From NCBI RefSeq assembly GCF_007830355.1, contig NZ_VLKO01000003.1, positions 248,231-312,230 of the forward strand: a stretch of DNA of 64,000 bases, given 5' to 3'. Of this stretch, positions 41,677 through 49,989 are shown one piece after another. Under the pieces are notes generated by a model. It worked only from the letters and a program-made list of their open reading frames with translations, was not told where the DNA came from and did no database searches. Each line of letters starts with the position of its first letter. Positions within the stretch are counted from its first letter, which is position 1. The DNA is from Flavobacterium tiangeerense (GTDB lineage: Bacteria; Bacteroidota; Bacteroidia; Flavobacteriales; Flavobacteriaceae). A program made the position numbers and the translations under genes.

Positions 41677-42192
41677 ATGAGTAATTTATCACAATACGAC
41701 GCCGCATTTTCAAGATTTTATAGCTGCATGCGAATCAAAACTTTGCCGCTGTATTCTTTTGATTTTCATCATGAATACACTAAGGTGCTGCAAAATACCT
41801 TTATAGATACCGCTAGAATAAAAGTTTTAGCAACAAAAAACAAATGGAAAAATACAGATTGGGATTTGCAGTCCATTTTAAGGGATGATGTTGTTATTGT
41901 AACTGATGTCAATCTAAAAATTGTTTTTGCATCGCACAATCTTATAAAAATGAACGGCTATGTTGAAGAAGAAGTTCTAGGGAAAAGCCCAAAAATATTT
42001 CAAGGAGAAGTAACAAACCGAATCACATCAAGTGAGATTAAAAAAGCTATAGATGCTCAAGAAGCTTTTGAGAATGTAGTAATGAATTATAAAAAAAATG
42101 GAGAAGTTTATGCTTGTTTAATAAAAGGATATCCTTTATTTAATAACAAAGGAGAGTTAAGTCACTACATAGCCTTTGAAAGAGCAGCATAA
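41677..42192 (+). CDS. Single PAS-domain protein (LOV-like, without the photoactive Cys)
   Basis: A 171-residue cytosolic protein with an N-terminal region of about 60 residues and one C-terminal PAS domain (DDVVIVTDVNLKIVFASHNL, NGYVEEEVLGKSPKIFQGE, YKKNGEVYACLIKGYPLFN, GELSHYIAFERAA). The arrangement around GKSPKIFQGE recalls the LOV motif GxNCRFLQG, but the flavin-binding Cys is replaced. There is no kinase, GGDEF or HTH part, so it may sense a ligand or act as an adaptor. A bidirectional terminator follows. Confidence 0.8.
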   Translation: MSNLSQYDAAFSRFYSCMRIKTLPLYSFDFHHEYTKVLQNTFIDTARIKVLATKNKWKNTDWDLQSILRDDVVIVTDVNLKIVFASHNLIKMNGYVEEEVLGKSPKIFQGEVTNRITSSEIKKAIDAQEAFENVVMNYKKNGEVYACLIKGYPLFNNKGELSHYIAFERAA

Positions 42193-42231
42193 AAAAAACC
42201 TTTCCAAAATAATTCTTGGAAAGGTTTTTTT
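42193..42231. terminator. Bidirectional terminator
   Basis: A 15-bp stem (42193-42207 with 42216-42230) with A and T flanks, between the convergent PAS and BI-1 genes. Confidence 0.9.
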
Positions 42232-42244
42232 GATTTAACCAGTA

Positions 42245-43015
42245 TTAGTTTTTACTGTTGAGTTTACTAAGCAGTCTAAGAAATTCAATATAAAGCCATA
42301 CCAGAGTAATCATTAATCCCATTGCGCCGTACCATTCCATGTACTTTGGCATTTTTTCCTGAGCTCCTTTTTCGATTCTATCAAAATCTAAAAATAAATT
42401 TAAGGAAGCTATTACTATTACAAATACGCTAATTCCTATGCTTATCCAAGAGTTACCATGGTGTACAGGAACAAAGCTAGTAAACATTGACAGTAACCAA
42501 GAAATTAAATAGTACGTTCCTATAGCTAGTGTTGCCGCAATTACAACTGATTTGAATTGTTCATTAACCTGTACAATTTTGTACTTATACAGACCCAGGC
42601 AAATCATAAATGTTACAAAAGTGGCACCAACAGCTTGAAGCACAATACCAGGATATAAAGCTTCAAAAATAGCGGATACTGCACCAATAAATAAACCTTC
42701 AAAAATAGCATAACCGGGAGCAAGATAGGGCGAGTATTGAGGTTTGAAAGCGGCTATAAGTACAAGTACTAAACCTACTACGGCACCGCCAATTGCAGGA
42801 ACAAGCGGATTCATTCCGTTAAAAGTAAGCCACCAGATTACTGTAGCTGATCCAATTAGAATCATAAACAATAGTAAGCTCTTGTTTATTGTGCCAGAAA
42901 TGGTCATTTCATCATTGTAGTCAATGATTGATGCTTGATTTATCTCTTCACTTTTTGAAACAGCAGTTGAAAATCTTTTACTATTTAAAAACGGATTATT
43001 TGAATTCAAACTCAT
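42245..43015 (-). CDS. Bax inhibitor-1 / YccA-family membrane protein
   Basis: A 256-residue inner-membrane protein with seven hydrophobic segments. Family blocks are PYLAPGYAIFEGLFIGAVSA and the C-terminal WYGAMGLMITLVWLYIEFLRLLSKL. It has a soluble N-terminal extension of about 50 residues containing NPFLNSKRF. Bacterial YccA-like proteins interact with FtsH or act as pH-dependent calcium leak channels (family knowledge). A terminator at 43092-43127 isolates it from pyk. Confidence 0.85.
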   Translation of the reverse strand: MSLNSNNPFLNSKRFSTAVSKSEEINQASIIDYNDEMTISGTINKSLLLFMILIGSATVIWWLTFNGMNPLVPAIGGAVVGLVLVLIAAFKPQYSPYLAPGYAIFEGLFIGAVSAIFEALYPGIVLQAVGATFVTFMICLGLYKYKIVQVNEQFKSVVIAATLAIGTYYLISWLLSMFTSFVPVHHGNSWISIGISVFVIVIASLNLFLDFDRIEKGAQEKMPKYMEWYGAMGLMITLVWLYIEFLRLLSKLNSKN

Positions 43016-43091
43016 AATTTTTGTGTTTTATTTACCCTCAAATATAATTGTATTTCCTGTAAATTCATACTTATGATTTCGGTTTTTTAGC

Positions 43092-43127
43092 AAAAAAAAA
43101 CCATTCACATAAGATATGGGATGGTTT
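43092..43127 (-). terminator. Terminator after pyk (reverse strand)
   Basis: On the reverse strand AAACCAT (43127-43121) pairs with ATGGTTT (43104-43098), with an inner CAT/ATG pair, followed by a run of T. It ends the acpP-to-pyk transcript. Confidence 0.75.
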
Positions 43128-43146
43128 AGCTAGGCTGTAATTAGTG

Positions 43147-44577
43147 TTATTCTATTTCAGAAACTCTCAGGGTGTTTACCATTCCTTTATCTTTAATAGG
43201 CATCGCTGCTAGATTGATAAGGAAATCTCCTTTTTGAACAAAGCCTTTTTGTTTCACAATCTCGTTTACATCTGTTACCGTATCATCAGTACTTACATCT
43301 TTAGTGTACATGAATGATTTTACACCCCATAATAAATTAAGTTGGGTCAAGATTCTTTCATTCGATGTAAAAACTAAAATGTGTGCATTAGGTCTCCAAG
43401 CCGAAATTTGAAAGGCTGTGTATCCACTGTTAGTAAGGGTACATATAGCTTTTGCTTTAATAACATTGGCCATGGTAGCAGCATGATGACAAATAGTTTT
43501 TGTAATAAAACGTTTGGTTTTAATTTGAGGGGTATTTTGTGGAACTTGAATTAGCGGAGAATCTTCAACTGCTTCAATAATTTGAGTCATTTTTTGAATA
43601 ACTTGAACAGGGTAGTTACCCGTTGCAGTTTCACCAGAAAGCATTACTGCATCTGCGCCATCCATTACAGAGTTTGCAACATCATTTACCTCTGCACGCG
43701 TAGGAGTCAAGCTAGTAATCATAGTCTCCATCATTTGAGTTGCTACAATTACTGGGATTCTAGCTGTTTTTGCTCTACGTATTAATTCTTTTTGAACTAA
43801 AGGTACTTCGTGAGCTGGTAATTCAACTCCTAAATCTCCACGAGCTACCATAAGTGCATCACAATAGGCTACAATTTTATCAATGTTCTCTAATGCTTCA
43901 GGCATTTCGATCTTTGCAACAATAGGAATTTTATACTCAGAATGTTCTGCTATTAATTCTTGTAGATCTTGTAAATCTCGTGGCGTTTTTACAAAGGATA
44001 ATGCAATCCAATCTACGTTTTGTCCAATGGCAAAAATAGCATCTTCAATATCTTTCTCAGTCATTGCTGGAAGGGATATCTTTGTATTAGGTAAGTTTAC
44101 CCCTTTTTTAGATTTAAGTTCACCACCTTGTATTACTCTTGCAACTACTTCAGATTTTTTATCGGTTTCAACAATTTCAAAAATAAGTTTCCCATCATCA
44201 AGTAATATTCTTTCTCCAGGATTTACATCATTTGGAAAGTTTTTATACTTCATAAATACTTTTTTTGCAGTACCAAGAATATCTTCGGCTGTGGTAAATG
44301 TTATTAAATCTCCATCATGAACAACAACGCCTTCCTCCATAACACCTACGCGTAATTTAGGACCTTGTAAATCACCAAGAATTGCTGTTGTATAACCAAA
44401 CTCTTTGTTTAACCCGCGAATAATATTTATTTTTTCTTTTACATCTTCGTAGTCTGCATGCGAAAAATTTACACGAAACACATTGACTCCTGCATCAATC
44501 ATGTCCTTGATGGTTTCTCTTGTACTACATGCTGGCCCTAGTGTAGCTACAATTTTAGTTTTTTTGTTTGTAAGCAT
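43147..44577 (-). CDS. pyk: Pyruvate kinase
   Basis: A 476-residue glycolytic enzyme that makes pyruvate and ATP from phosphoenolpyruvate and ADP. Motifs are KIVATLGPAC at the N-terminus, NFSHADY, the catalytic IVAKIEMPEALENID region, MVARGDLGVELP, and MLSGETATGNYPV. The C-terminal regulatory domain is present (AICTLTNSGYTAFQISAWRP). It is the last gene of the acpP-fabF-rnc-IPExxxVDY-pyk run and lies 5 bases from its upstream neighbour. Confidence 0.95.
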   Translation of the reverse strand: MLTNKKTKIVATLGPACSTRETIKDMIDAGVNVFRVNFSHADYEDVKEKINIIRGLNKEFGYTTAILGDLQGPKLRVGVMEEGVVVHDGDLITFTTAEDILGTAKKVFMKYKNFPNDVNPGERILLDDGKLIFEIVETDKKSEVVARVIQGGELKSKKGVNLPNTKISLPAMTEKDIEDAIFAIGQNVDWIALSFVKTPRDLQDLQELIAEHSEYKIPIVAKIEMPEALENIDKIVAYCDALMVARGDLGVELPAHEVPLVQKELIRRAKTARIPVIVATQMMETMITSLTPTRAEVNDVANSVMDGADAVMLSGETATGNYPVQVIQKMTQIIEAVEDSPLIQVPQNTPQIKTKRFITKTICHHAATMANVIKAKAICTLTNSGYTAFQISAWRPNAHILVFTSNERILTQLNLLWGVKSFMYTKDVSTDDTVTDVNEIVKQKGFVQKGDFLINLAAMPIKDKGMVNTLRVSEIE

Positions 44578-44582
44578 TTGTA

Positions 44583-45074
44583 TTAAAAAATTAAATTGTT
44601 TTTAGATTTTATTTTAGTTGTCTCTACGCTGTAAACCGCAGAAACTTTATTTATGGTATTTAATAGTGTTTTTATTTCGTTTAAATTCAAGGTGTCATCT
44701 GTATTTTCAATTTTAAAAAAGTAGTCTACTTTTTTAAACTCAGGTAATAAAAATACTTTTGTAGCTACATCCATCTTGATATCAGAAAATAAATTTTGAG
44801 AAAATTCTTTTTGTTTCTCTTGTAGCACTTCATTTTTATTTTGGATTAAATCCCAAGAAATTTCATTTTCAGGACCTTCATAGAAAAATCTTGAAAAATT
44901 TGTTTCTCCCTCCTTAATCTTAATTTGAATTTCATTGCTACATTTACTCAAATTGATAGGTAATTTTTGATTGATAAAATAAGCCAATCGATAATCTTCT
45001 AATGAGGTATGTATAGCAATAAGATGATAGTCTATTGCATCAAATTCACCTAAATTAAGTTTAAGATTTGCCAT
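44583..45074 (-). CDS. IPExxxVDY-family protein
   Basis: A 163-residue protein with the family motif LLPEFKKVDYFFKI near residue 113. It is found between rnc and pyk in many flavobacteria; its function is unknown. Predicted cytosolic, with mixed alpha/beta character and a C-terminal region rich in threonine and lysine. Only 5 bases separate it from pyk, so it is in the same operon. There is a gap of 114 bases to rnc upstream. Confidence 0.85.
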   Translation of the reverse strand: MANLKLNLGEFDAIDYHLIAIHTSLEDYRLAYFINQKLPINLSKCSNEIQIKIKEGETNFSRFFYEGPENEISWDLIQNKNEVLQEKQKEFSQNLFSDIKMDVATKVFLLPEFKKVDYFFKIENTDDTLNLNEIKTLLNTINKVSAVYSVETTKIKSKNNLIF

Positions 45075-45188
45075 TTCATCAAAAAATAAGATGTAAATAT
45101 AGCATTTCTATTGAAGTGTATAGTCTTCTAAATAAGATGTTTTTGTTAATTTATGAACGAAAACGATATAGTTTTATAGAAAATTGTA

Positions 45189-45929
45189 TTATTTTCTGTC
45201 CATTTTTTCTTGAAATGCAAAATAAGCGCGTTGGGATGCTTTTTCTTCTGCTTTCTTTTTAGAGGTAGCCCTTGCTTTTGCAATGACTTTATCGTCAATA
45301 CTGAGTTTAACACCAAAAAAACGTTGGCCATCAATAGAGTTGTCATCAAAAATATCGTAATGAAATATTTTTTTCTCTTTTTGACACCATTCAATTACTA
45401 AGCTTTTATAGCTAATTACCTTGCCTTCTAGACGTGCAATATCTACATAAGGAGTAATTACTCTGTTTCTAATGAATTTTTCACAAAACTCGTAGCCTCT
45501 ATCTAGGTAAATGGCACCTACTAGAGATTCAAAAATATTGCCATGAATATTTTCTCCAAAATGTTGAACAGGAACTTTGCTTTCTATAAATTGAATTAAA
45601 TTTAAATCTTTCCCTAGTTCATTTAAATGCTCACGACTTACAATTTTAGAACGCATTTTTGTAAGGTATCCTTCGTCACCGGCAGGCGCTTCATTAAATA
45701 AATGAGCGGCAATAACCGCGCTTAACATAGCATCCCCTAGAAACTCTAGGCGTTCATAATTGATGGGATTGCCAGATAAATCCAGTCTATTAGATGATCT
45801 ATGGGTGAAAGCTTTGGTGTAAAATTCTAGGTTTAAGGGAGGAAATCCTAGGATTTTCTGGATAGAATCAAAAAAAATCCCGTCAGTAACCGAACGGGAT
45901 TTTTTGAATATTTTTCTAATTATATTCAT
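45189..45929 (-). CDS. rnc: Ribonuclease III
   Basis: A 246-residue double-stranded RNA endonuclease for rRNA and other RNA processing. The catalytic signature is ERLEFLGDAML. The second acidic patch is in NIFESLVGAIYLDRG (Glu), and a C-terminal dsRNA-binding domain carries SIDGQRFFGVKLSIDDKVIAKA... with the final KKKAEEKASQRA helix. It follows fabF after 4 bases, the usual Bacteroidota order. Confidence 0.94.
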   Translation of the reverse strand: MNIIRKIFKKSRSVTDGIFFDSIQKILGFPPLNLEFYTKAFTHRSSNRLDLSGNPINYERLEFLGDAMLSAVIAAHLFNEAPAGDEGYLTKMRSKIVSREHLNELGKDLNLIQFIESKVPVQHFGENIHGNIFESLVGAIYLDRGYEFCEKFIRNRVITPYVDIARLEGKVISYKSLVIEWCQKEKKIFHYDIFDDNSIDGQRFFGVKLSIDDKVIAKARATSKKKAEEKASQRAYFAFQEKMDRK

Positions 45930-45933
45930 ACAA

Positions 45934-47187
45934 TTAGATTTCTAATTTTTTTACCAAAACGCAAGCATTATGGCCACCAAAACCAAATGTATTGCTCATT
46001 ACTACATTCATATCTCTTTTTTGAGCTTTATTAAATGTAAAGTTCAATTTTGAATCAATGTTCTCATCATCTGTAAAATGATTGATAGTAGGAGGTACTA
46101 AGCCGTGTTTTAAGGAAAGTATAGCAGATATAGTTTCTACAGCACCTGCAGCACCTAATAAGTGACCTGTCATTGATTTTGTAGAATTTAAATTCATGCT
46201 ATAGGCATGTTCACCAAATACATGAAGAATAGCTTTTGACTCTGCCATATCACCAAGAGGAGTAGATGTTCCATGCATGTTTACACCATCTACATCAGAA
46301 GGTTGTAATCCAGCATCTCTAAGGCAGTTTAGCATTACATTTTTAGCGCCCAATCCCTCTGGATGTGGAGCAGTAATGTGGTAAGCATCTGCCGACATAC
46401 CGCCACCACCTATTTCGCAATAGATGGTTGCGCCACGAGCAATAGCATGTTCATATTCTTCAAGAACCAAGGCGCCTGCTCCTTCTCCTAGAACAAAACC
46501 ATCTCTGTCTTTGTCCATTGGTCTTGAGGCCGATTTTGGATCGTCATTTCTTGTTGATAGTGCGTGCATAGCATTAAAACCTCCCATACCAGCAATTGTT
46601 ACTGCAGCTTCAGAGCCACCTGTAACCATAGCATCGGCATGACCAAGTCTAATATAATTGAAAGCATCTATAATGGCGTTTGTAGAAGAAGCGCATGCAG
46701 AAACAGTTGTAAAGTTAGGTCCTCTAAAACCATATTTAATGGAGATATGTCCTCCTGCAATATCAGCAATCATTTTTGGGATAAAGAAAGGATTGAATTT
46801 TGGCGTCCCGTCTCCTGAAGCAAAATTAAGAACTTCAATTTGAAAAGTTTCTAATCCGCCAATTCCTGATCCCCAAATAACGCCCACGCGGTCTTTGTCA
46901 ATTTTCTCCATATCAAAACCAGCATCTTTTACTGCTTCTTCAGATGCAACCATGGCATATTGAGCGTATCGGTCCATTTTGCGGGCTTCTTTACGGTCAA
47001 TGAAATTTTCAACATTAAAGTTTTTAACCTCGCATGCAAAGTGAGTTCTAAATTTAGAGGCATCAAAGTAAGTGATAGGTGCAGCTCCGCTAACGCCATT
47101 TATTAGCCCGTCCCAATACTCTTGTACAGTATTTCCAATAGGAGTAAGAGCGCCTAATCCTGTTACTACAACTCTTCTTAATTCCAT
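45934..47187 (-). CDS. fabF: 3-oxoacyl-ACP synthase II
   Basis: A 417-residue condensing enzyme of fatty-acid elongation. The catalytic Cys is in TVSACASSTNAI. The two histidines are in MHGTSTPLGD and in STKSMTGHLLGAAGAVE, with the usual FGFGGHNACVLVKK at the C-terminus. It uses malonyl-ACP and a growing acyl-ACP; its acyl carrier is the adjacent acpP product. A hairpin in the 178-base gap between acpP and fabF may lower fabF expression relative to acpP. Confidence 0.95.
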   Translation of the reverse strand: MELRRVVVTGLGALTPIGNTVQEYWDGLINGVSGAAPITYFDASKFRTHFACEVKNFNVENFIDRKEARKMDRYAQYAMVASEEAVKDAGFDMEKIDKDRVGVIWGSGIGGLETFQIEVLNFASGDGTPKFNPFFIPKMIADIAGGHISIKYGFRGPNFTTVSACASSTNAIIDAFNYIRLGHADAMVTGGSEAAVTIAGMGGFNAMHALSTRNDDPKSASRPMDKDRDGFVLGEGAGALVLEEYEHAIARGATIYCEIGGGGMSADAYHITAPHPEGLGAKNVMLNCLRDAGLQPSDVDGVNMHGTSTPLGDMAESKAILHVFGEHAYSMNLNSTKSMTGHLLGAAGAVETISAILSLKHGLVPPTINHFTDDENIDSKLNFTFNKAQKRDMNVVMSNTFGFGGHNACVLVKKLEI

Positions 47188-47313
47188 AAATTCTTTGTTA
47201 TGTTATCTTTAAACAAATAAAACCCACGCTGATACAGTATGAAATACTACAAAATAGCTATGGGTAATATAATAATATCTTTTGGATTGGAGTTCAATCT
47301 TGAATTTAATATT

Positions 47314-47358
47314 TTTAAAAAATAATAACACCCGTTCACATGAATGCAAGCGGGTGTT
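47314..47358 (-). terminator. Attenuator-like terminator between acpP and fabF
   Basis: On the reverse strand AACACCCG (47358-47351) pairs with CGGGTGTT (47334-47327) around a 16-base loop, followed by TATTATTTTTT. A partial terminator here would make acpP more abundant than fabF. Confidence 0.65.
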
Positions 47359-47365
47359 TGATTTA

Positions 47366-47602
47366 TTATTTTTTAGCTTCCTCGATGTAAGAGATTGCTT
47401 GACCTACAGTAGCGATGTTTTCTGCTTGATCGTCTGGAATTTGGATATCAAATTCTTTTTCGAATTCCATAATAAGCTCAACAGTGTCTAATGAGTCAGC
47501 TCCTAAATCATTAGTGAAGCTTGCTTCTGTTACAACTTCGTTTTCGTCAACGCCTAATTTGTCTACGATAATCGCTTTTACTCTTGATGCAATGTCTGAC
47601 AT
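47366..47602 (-). CDS. acpP: Acyl carrier protein
   Basis: A 78-residue acidic helical protein. The phosphopantetheine serine lies in [13 protein letters not shown], the canonical DSL motif, at about residue 36. It carries acyl chains for FabF and other fatty-acid enzymes. A promoter is visible upstream on the reverse strand: TTG (47661-47659) and TATTTTTG (47640-47633), spaced by 18 bases. It is the first gene of the cluster. Confidence 0.97.
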   Translation of the reverse strand: MSDIASRVKAIIVDKLGVDENEVVTEASFTNDLGADSLDTVELIMEFEKEFDIQIPDDQAENIATVGQAISYIEEAKK

Positions 47603-47632
47603 AATCTTTAATTTTAGAATTTAATTTGTTGG

Positions 47633-47721
47633 CAAAAATAAAAAACTTTATTTTAAAACAACTATTTAGTTAATAAATGTGACATCTAATTTATGAAATA
47701 TATTTTGACAAAGGTGTCACA
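47633..47721. promoter_or_regulatory. Divergent acpP/purN control region with dyads
   Basis: The acpP promoter (-7 at 47640-47633, reverse strand) lies next to a wide dyad TGTGACA (47678-47684) and TGTCACA (47715-47721). Inside it, TGACA-N4-TGTCA is centred near 47712. These half-sites may form an operator for one or both divergent genes. Confidence 0.45.
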
Positions 47722-47778
47722 ATGTTATTTATTTTCAATTATTATGCTTTTTTTTGTGGCTTCAAATAGAATGTAATT

Positions 47779-48348
47779 ATGAAAAAAATCGTGATTTTTG
47801 CCTCGGGATCGGGTACAAATGCTGAAAATATTATCCAATATTTCAAAAAAACTAGCTCAGCACGTGTTGCTGCAGTTTTTACAAATAATCCTAAAGCAGG
47901 TGTGATTACGAGAGTTCAAAAATACAATTTACCAATAGAGATTTTTACCAAATCACAATTATTTGAAAACGAAGTACTACAAAAAGTTCAAGCTCTCCAA
48001 CCAGATTTGATTGTTTTAGCTGGTTTTTTACTCCAATTTCCTTCAAATATTATTAATGCCTTCCCAAATAAAATTATAAACATTCATCCTGCATTATTAC
48101 CTAAATATGGTGGAAAAGGAATGTATGGGATGCATGTGCATCAAGCAGTTCTTGACAATAAGGAATTAGAAACGGGAATCACGATACACTATGTGAATGA
48201 AAATTACGATGAAGGCGCGATTATCGATCAACAAAGAGTTGCATTATCTGCGGTAGATACGGTTCCAACAATCGCCGAAAAGATACATGAACTAGAGCAA
48301 GAATTTTTCCCAATTATCATAGAGCGCATTTTAAACCAAAGTATATAA
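47779..48348 (+). CDS. purN: Phosphoribosylglycinamide formyltransferase
   Basis: A 189-residue enzyme of purine synthesis that transfers the formyl group of 10-formyl-THF to GAR. Visible features are the N-terminal IVIFASGSGTNAENII phosphate loop, NIHPALLPKYGGKGMYGMHVH with the catalytic Asn-His pair, and the EGAIIDQ segment with the conserved Asp upstream (NENYDEG). The rnhA gene follows after 5 bases. Confidence 0.94.
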   Translation: MKKIVIFASGSGTNAENIIQYFKKTSSARVAAVFTNNPKAGVITRVQKYNLPIEIFTKSQLFENEVLQKVQALQPDLIVLAGFLLQFPSNIINAFPNKIINIHPALLPKYGGKGMYGMHVHQAVLDNKELETGITIHYVNENYDEGAIIDQQRVALSAVDTVPTIAEKIHELEQEFFPIIIERILNQSI

Positions 48349-48353
48349 TTGTA

Positions 48354-48833
48354 ATGGGACACGATGTACACATATATACAGATGGTGCTGCCAAGGGTAA
48401 CCCAGGAAATGGCGGCTATGGAGTGGTAATGGAATGGGTAGCAAAACCGTATAAAAAAGAATTTTATGAAGGTTTTAGGCGAACTACGAATAATAGAATG
48501 GAATTACTAGGCGTAATTGTAGGACTTGAAAAATTAAAAAATCCCAATACGAGAGTATTAGTAGTTTCGGATTCTAAATATGTCGTAGATTCTGTAGAGA
48601 AAAAATGGGTTTTAGGCTGGGAAAAAAAAGGATTTGTTGACAGGAAAAATGCCGATTTGTGGAAACGGTTTTTACTAGTATACCGCAATCACAAAGTCGA
48701 TTTTAAATGGATCAAAGGGCATAACAATCATGTGCAAAACGAAAGGTGTGATGAATTAGCCGTTATGGCATCCATGCAAAAACAACTTTCTGTGGATGCT
48801 TTTTATGAAAAAGAGGAGGCTAAATTGTTGTAA
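48354..48833 (+). CDS. rnhA: Ribonuclease HI
   Basis: A 159-residue RNase H that degrades RNA in RNA-DNA hybrids. Catalytic acids are in YTDGAAKGNPGNGGYG (Asp), NNRMELLGVI (Glu), LVVSDSKYVVDSV (Asp) and NERCDELAV (Asp). The basic handle region KKWVLGWEKKGFVDRKNADLW is present. It is probably co-transcribed with purN. Confidence 0.94.
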   Translation: MGHDVHIYTDGAAKGNPGNGGYGVVMEWVAKPYKKEFYEGFRRTTNNRMELLGVIVGLEKLKNPNTRVLVVSDSKYVVDSVEKKWVLGWEKKGFVDRKNADLWKRFLLVYRNHKVDFKWIKGHNNHVQNERCDELAVMASMQKQLSVDAFYEKEEAKLL

Positions 48834-48874
48834 ATATGTTGTTTAAATTGGCAAAACTTTACATGTCTTGCGCT

Positions 48875-48905
48875 TTGCAACTTTATAACTTATAAACTAT
48901 CTTTG
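48875..48905 (+). promoter_or_regulatory. Promoter of the PfkB-family kinase gene
   Basis: TTG at 48875-48877 and TATCTTTG at 48898-48905 are spaced by 20 bases; the gene starts 23 bases later. Confidence 0.7.
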
Positions 48906-48928
48906 CCCCTTAATTTGAAACGTATATA

Positions 48929-49852
48929 ATGAATAAATTATTGATTGTTGGAACAGTAGCTTTTGACGCAATTGAAACTCCATTTGGGAAAACGGACAAA
49001 ATTTTAGGTGGTGCAGGAACATATATTGGTTTGTCTGCTTCTTTTTTTAATGTGCAATCAGCCATTGTTTCTGTAGTTGGAGATGATTTTCCTCAAGAAT
49101 ATTTAGATTTATTAACTTCAAGAAATATTGATATCTCTGGACTAGAAGTAGTACAAGGTGGTAAAACATTCTTTTGGAGTGGTCGTTACCACAATGACTT
49201 AAACTCAAGAGATACACTAGATACTCAATTAAATGTTTTGGCTGATTTTCAACCAAAAGTACCACAAGATTATAAAAATGCTGAGATTGTAATGCTAGGG
49301 AACTTACATCCATTAGTACAAAGCAGTGTTTTAGATCAAATGGAAACACAACCTAAATTAGTAGTGCTAGACACAATGAATTTTTGGATGGATTGTGCTT
49401 TACCTGAATTGCTAGACGTAATCAAGCGCGTTGATGTAATCACTATCAATGATGAGGAAGCGAGACAACTTTCTGGAGAATATTCTCTTGTTAAGGCTGC
49501 TGCCAAAATTCAAACTATGGGTCCTAAGTATGTGGTAATTAAAAAAGGAGAGCATGGCGCACTTATTTTTCATGATAAGGAAGTTTTCTTTGCTCCAGCA
49601 TTACCATTAGAAGAAGTGTTTGACCCAACAGGAGCAGGAGATACATTTGCAGGAGGATTTGCAGGTTACTTGACACAAAGCGAAAACATCTCTTTTGAGA
49701 ATATGAAAAATGCTATCATTCAGGGTTCTAACTTAGCTTCTTTTTGTGTAGAAAAATTTGGTACCGAGAGAATGCTAACTTTAGAGAAAACCGAAGTAGT
49801 GTCTCGATTAAAACAATTCAAATCGCTAACACAATTTGACATAGAATTATAA
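48929..49852 (+). CDS. PfkB-family carbohydrate/nucleoside kinase
   Basis: A 307-residue ribokinase-fold kinase. The N-terminal segment has GGAGTYIGLSAS in place of the substrate-binding GGxxxN region, and the C-terminal DPTGAGDTFAGGF holds the anion hole and catalytic Asp. The substrate is unknown; sugar and nucleoside kinases share these motifs. It has its own promoter and terminator, and lies before the amidophosphoribosyltransferase gene, which may hint at nucleotide metabolism. Confidence 0.88.
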   Translation: MNKLLIVGTVAFDAIETPFGKTDKILGGAGTYIGLSASFFNVQSAIVSVVGDDFPQEYLDLLTSRNIDISGLEVVQGGKTFFWSGRYHNDLNSRDTLDTQLNVLADFQPKVPQDYKNAEIVMLGNLHPLVQSSVLDQMETQPKLVVLDTMNFWMDCALPELLDVIKRVDVITINDEEARQLSGEYSLVKAAAKIQTMGPKYVVIKKGEHGALIFHDKEVFFAPALPLEEVFDPTGAGDTFAGGFAGYLTQSENISFENMKNAIIQGSNLASFCVEKFGTERMLTLEKTEVVSRLKQFKSLTQFDIEL

Positions 49853-49858
49853 TATCTT

Positions 49859-49884
49859 AAAACCTCGGAAACGAGGTTTTTTTT
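49859..49884 (+). terminator. Terminator with GAAA loop
   Basis: AAAACCTCG-GAAA-CGAGGTTTT, a 9-bp stem followed by T residues. Confidence 0.9.
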
Positions 49885-49989
49885 GTATAAAAATAGTAGC
49901 AGGAAATTTTAGTTTTTACTTTTGTAAAACATAAAACTTATGTTTTACTAATTTCAGAATATCACAACAACACAACAAATTACACTACA

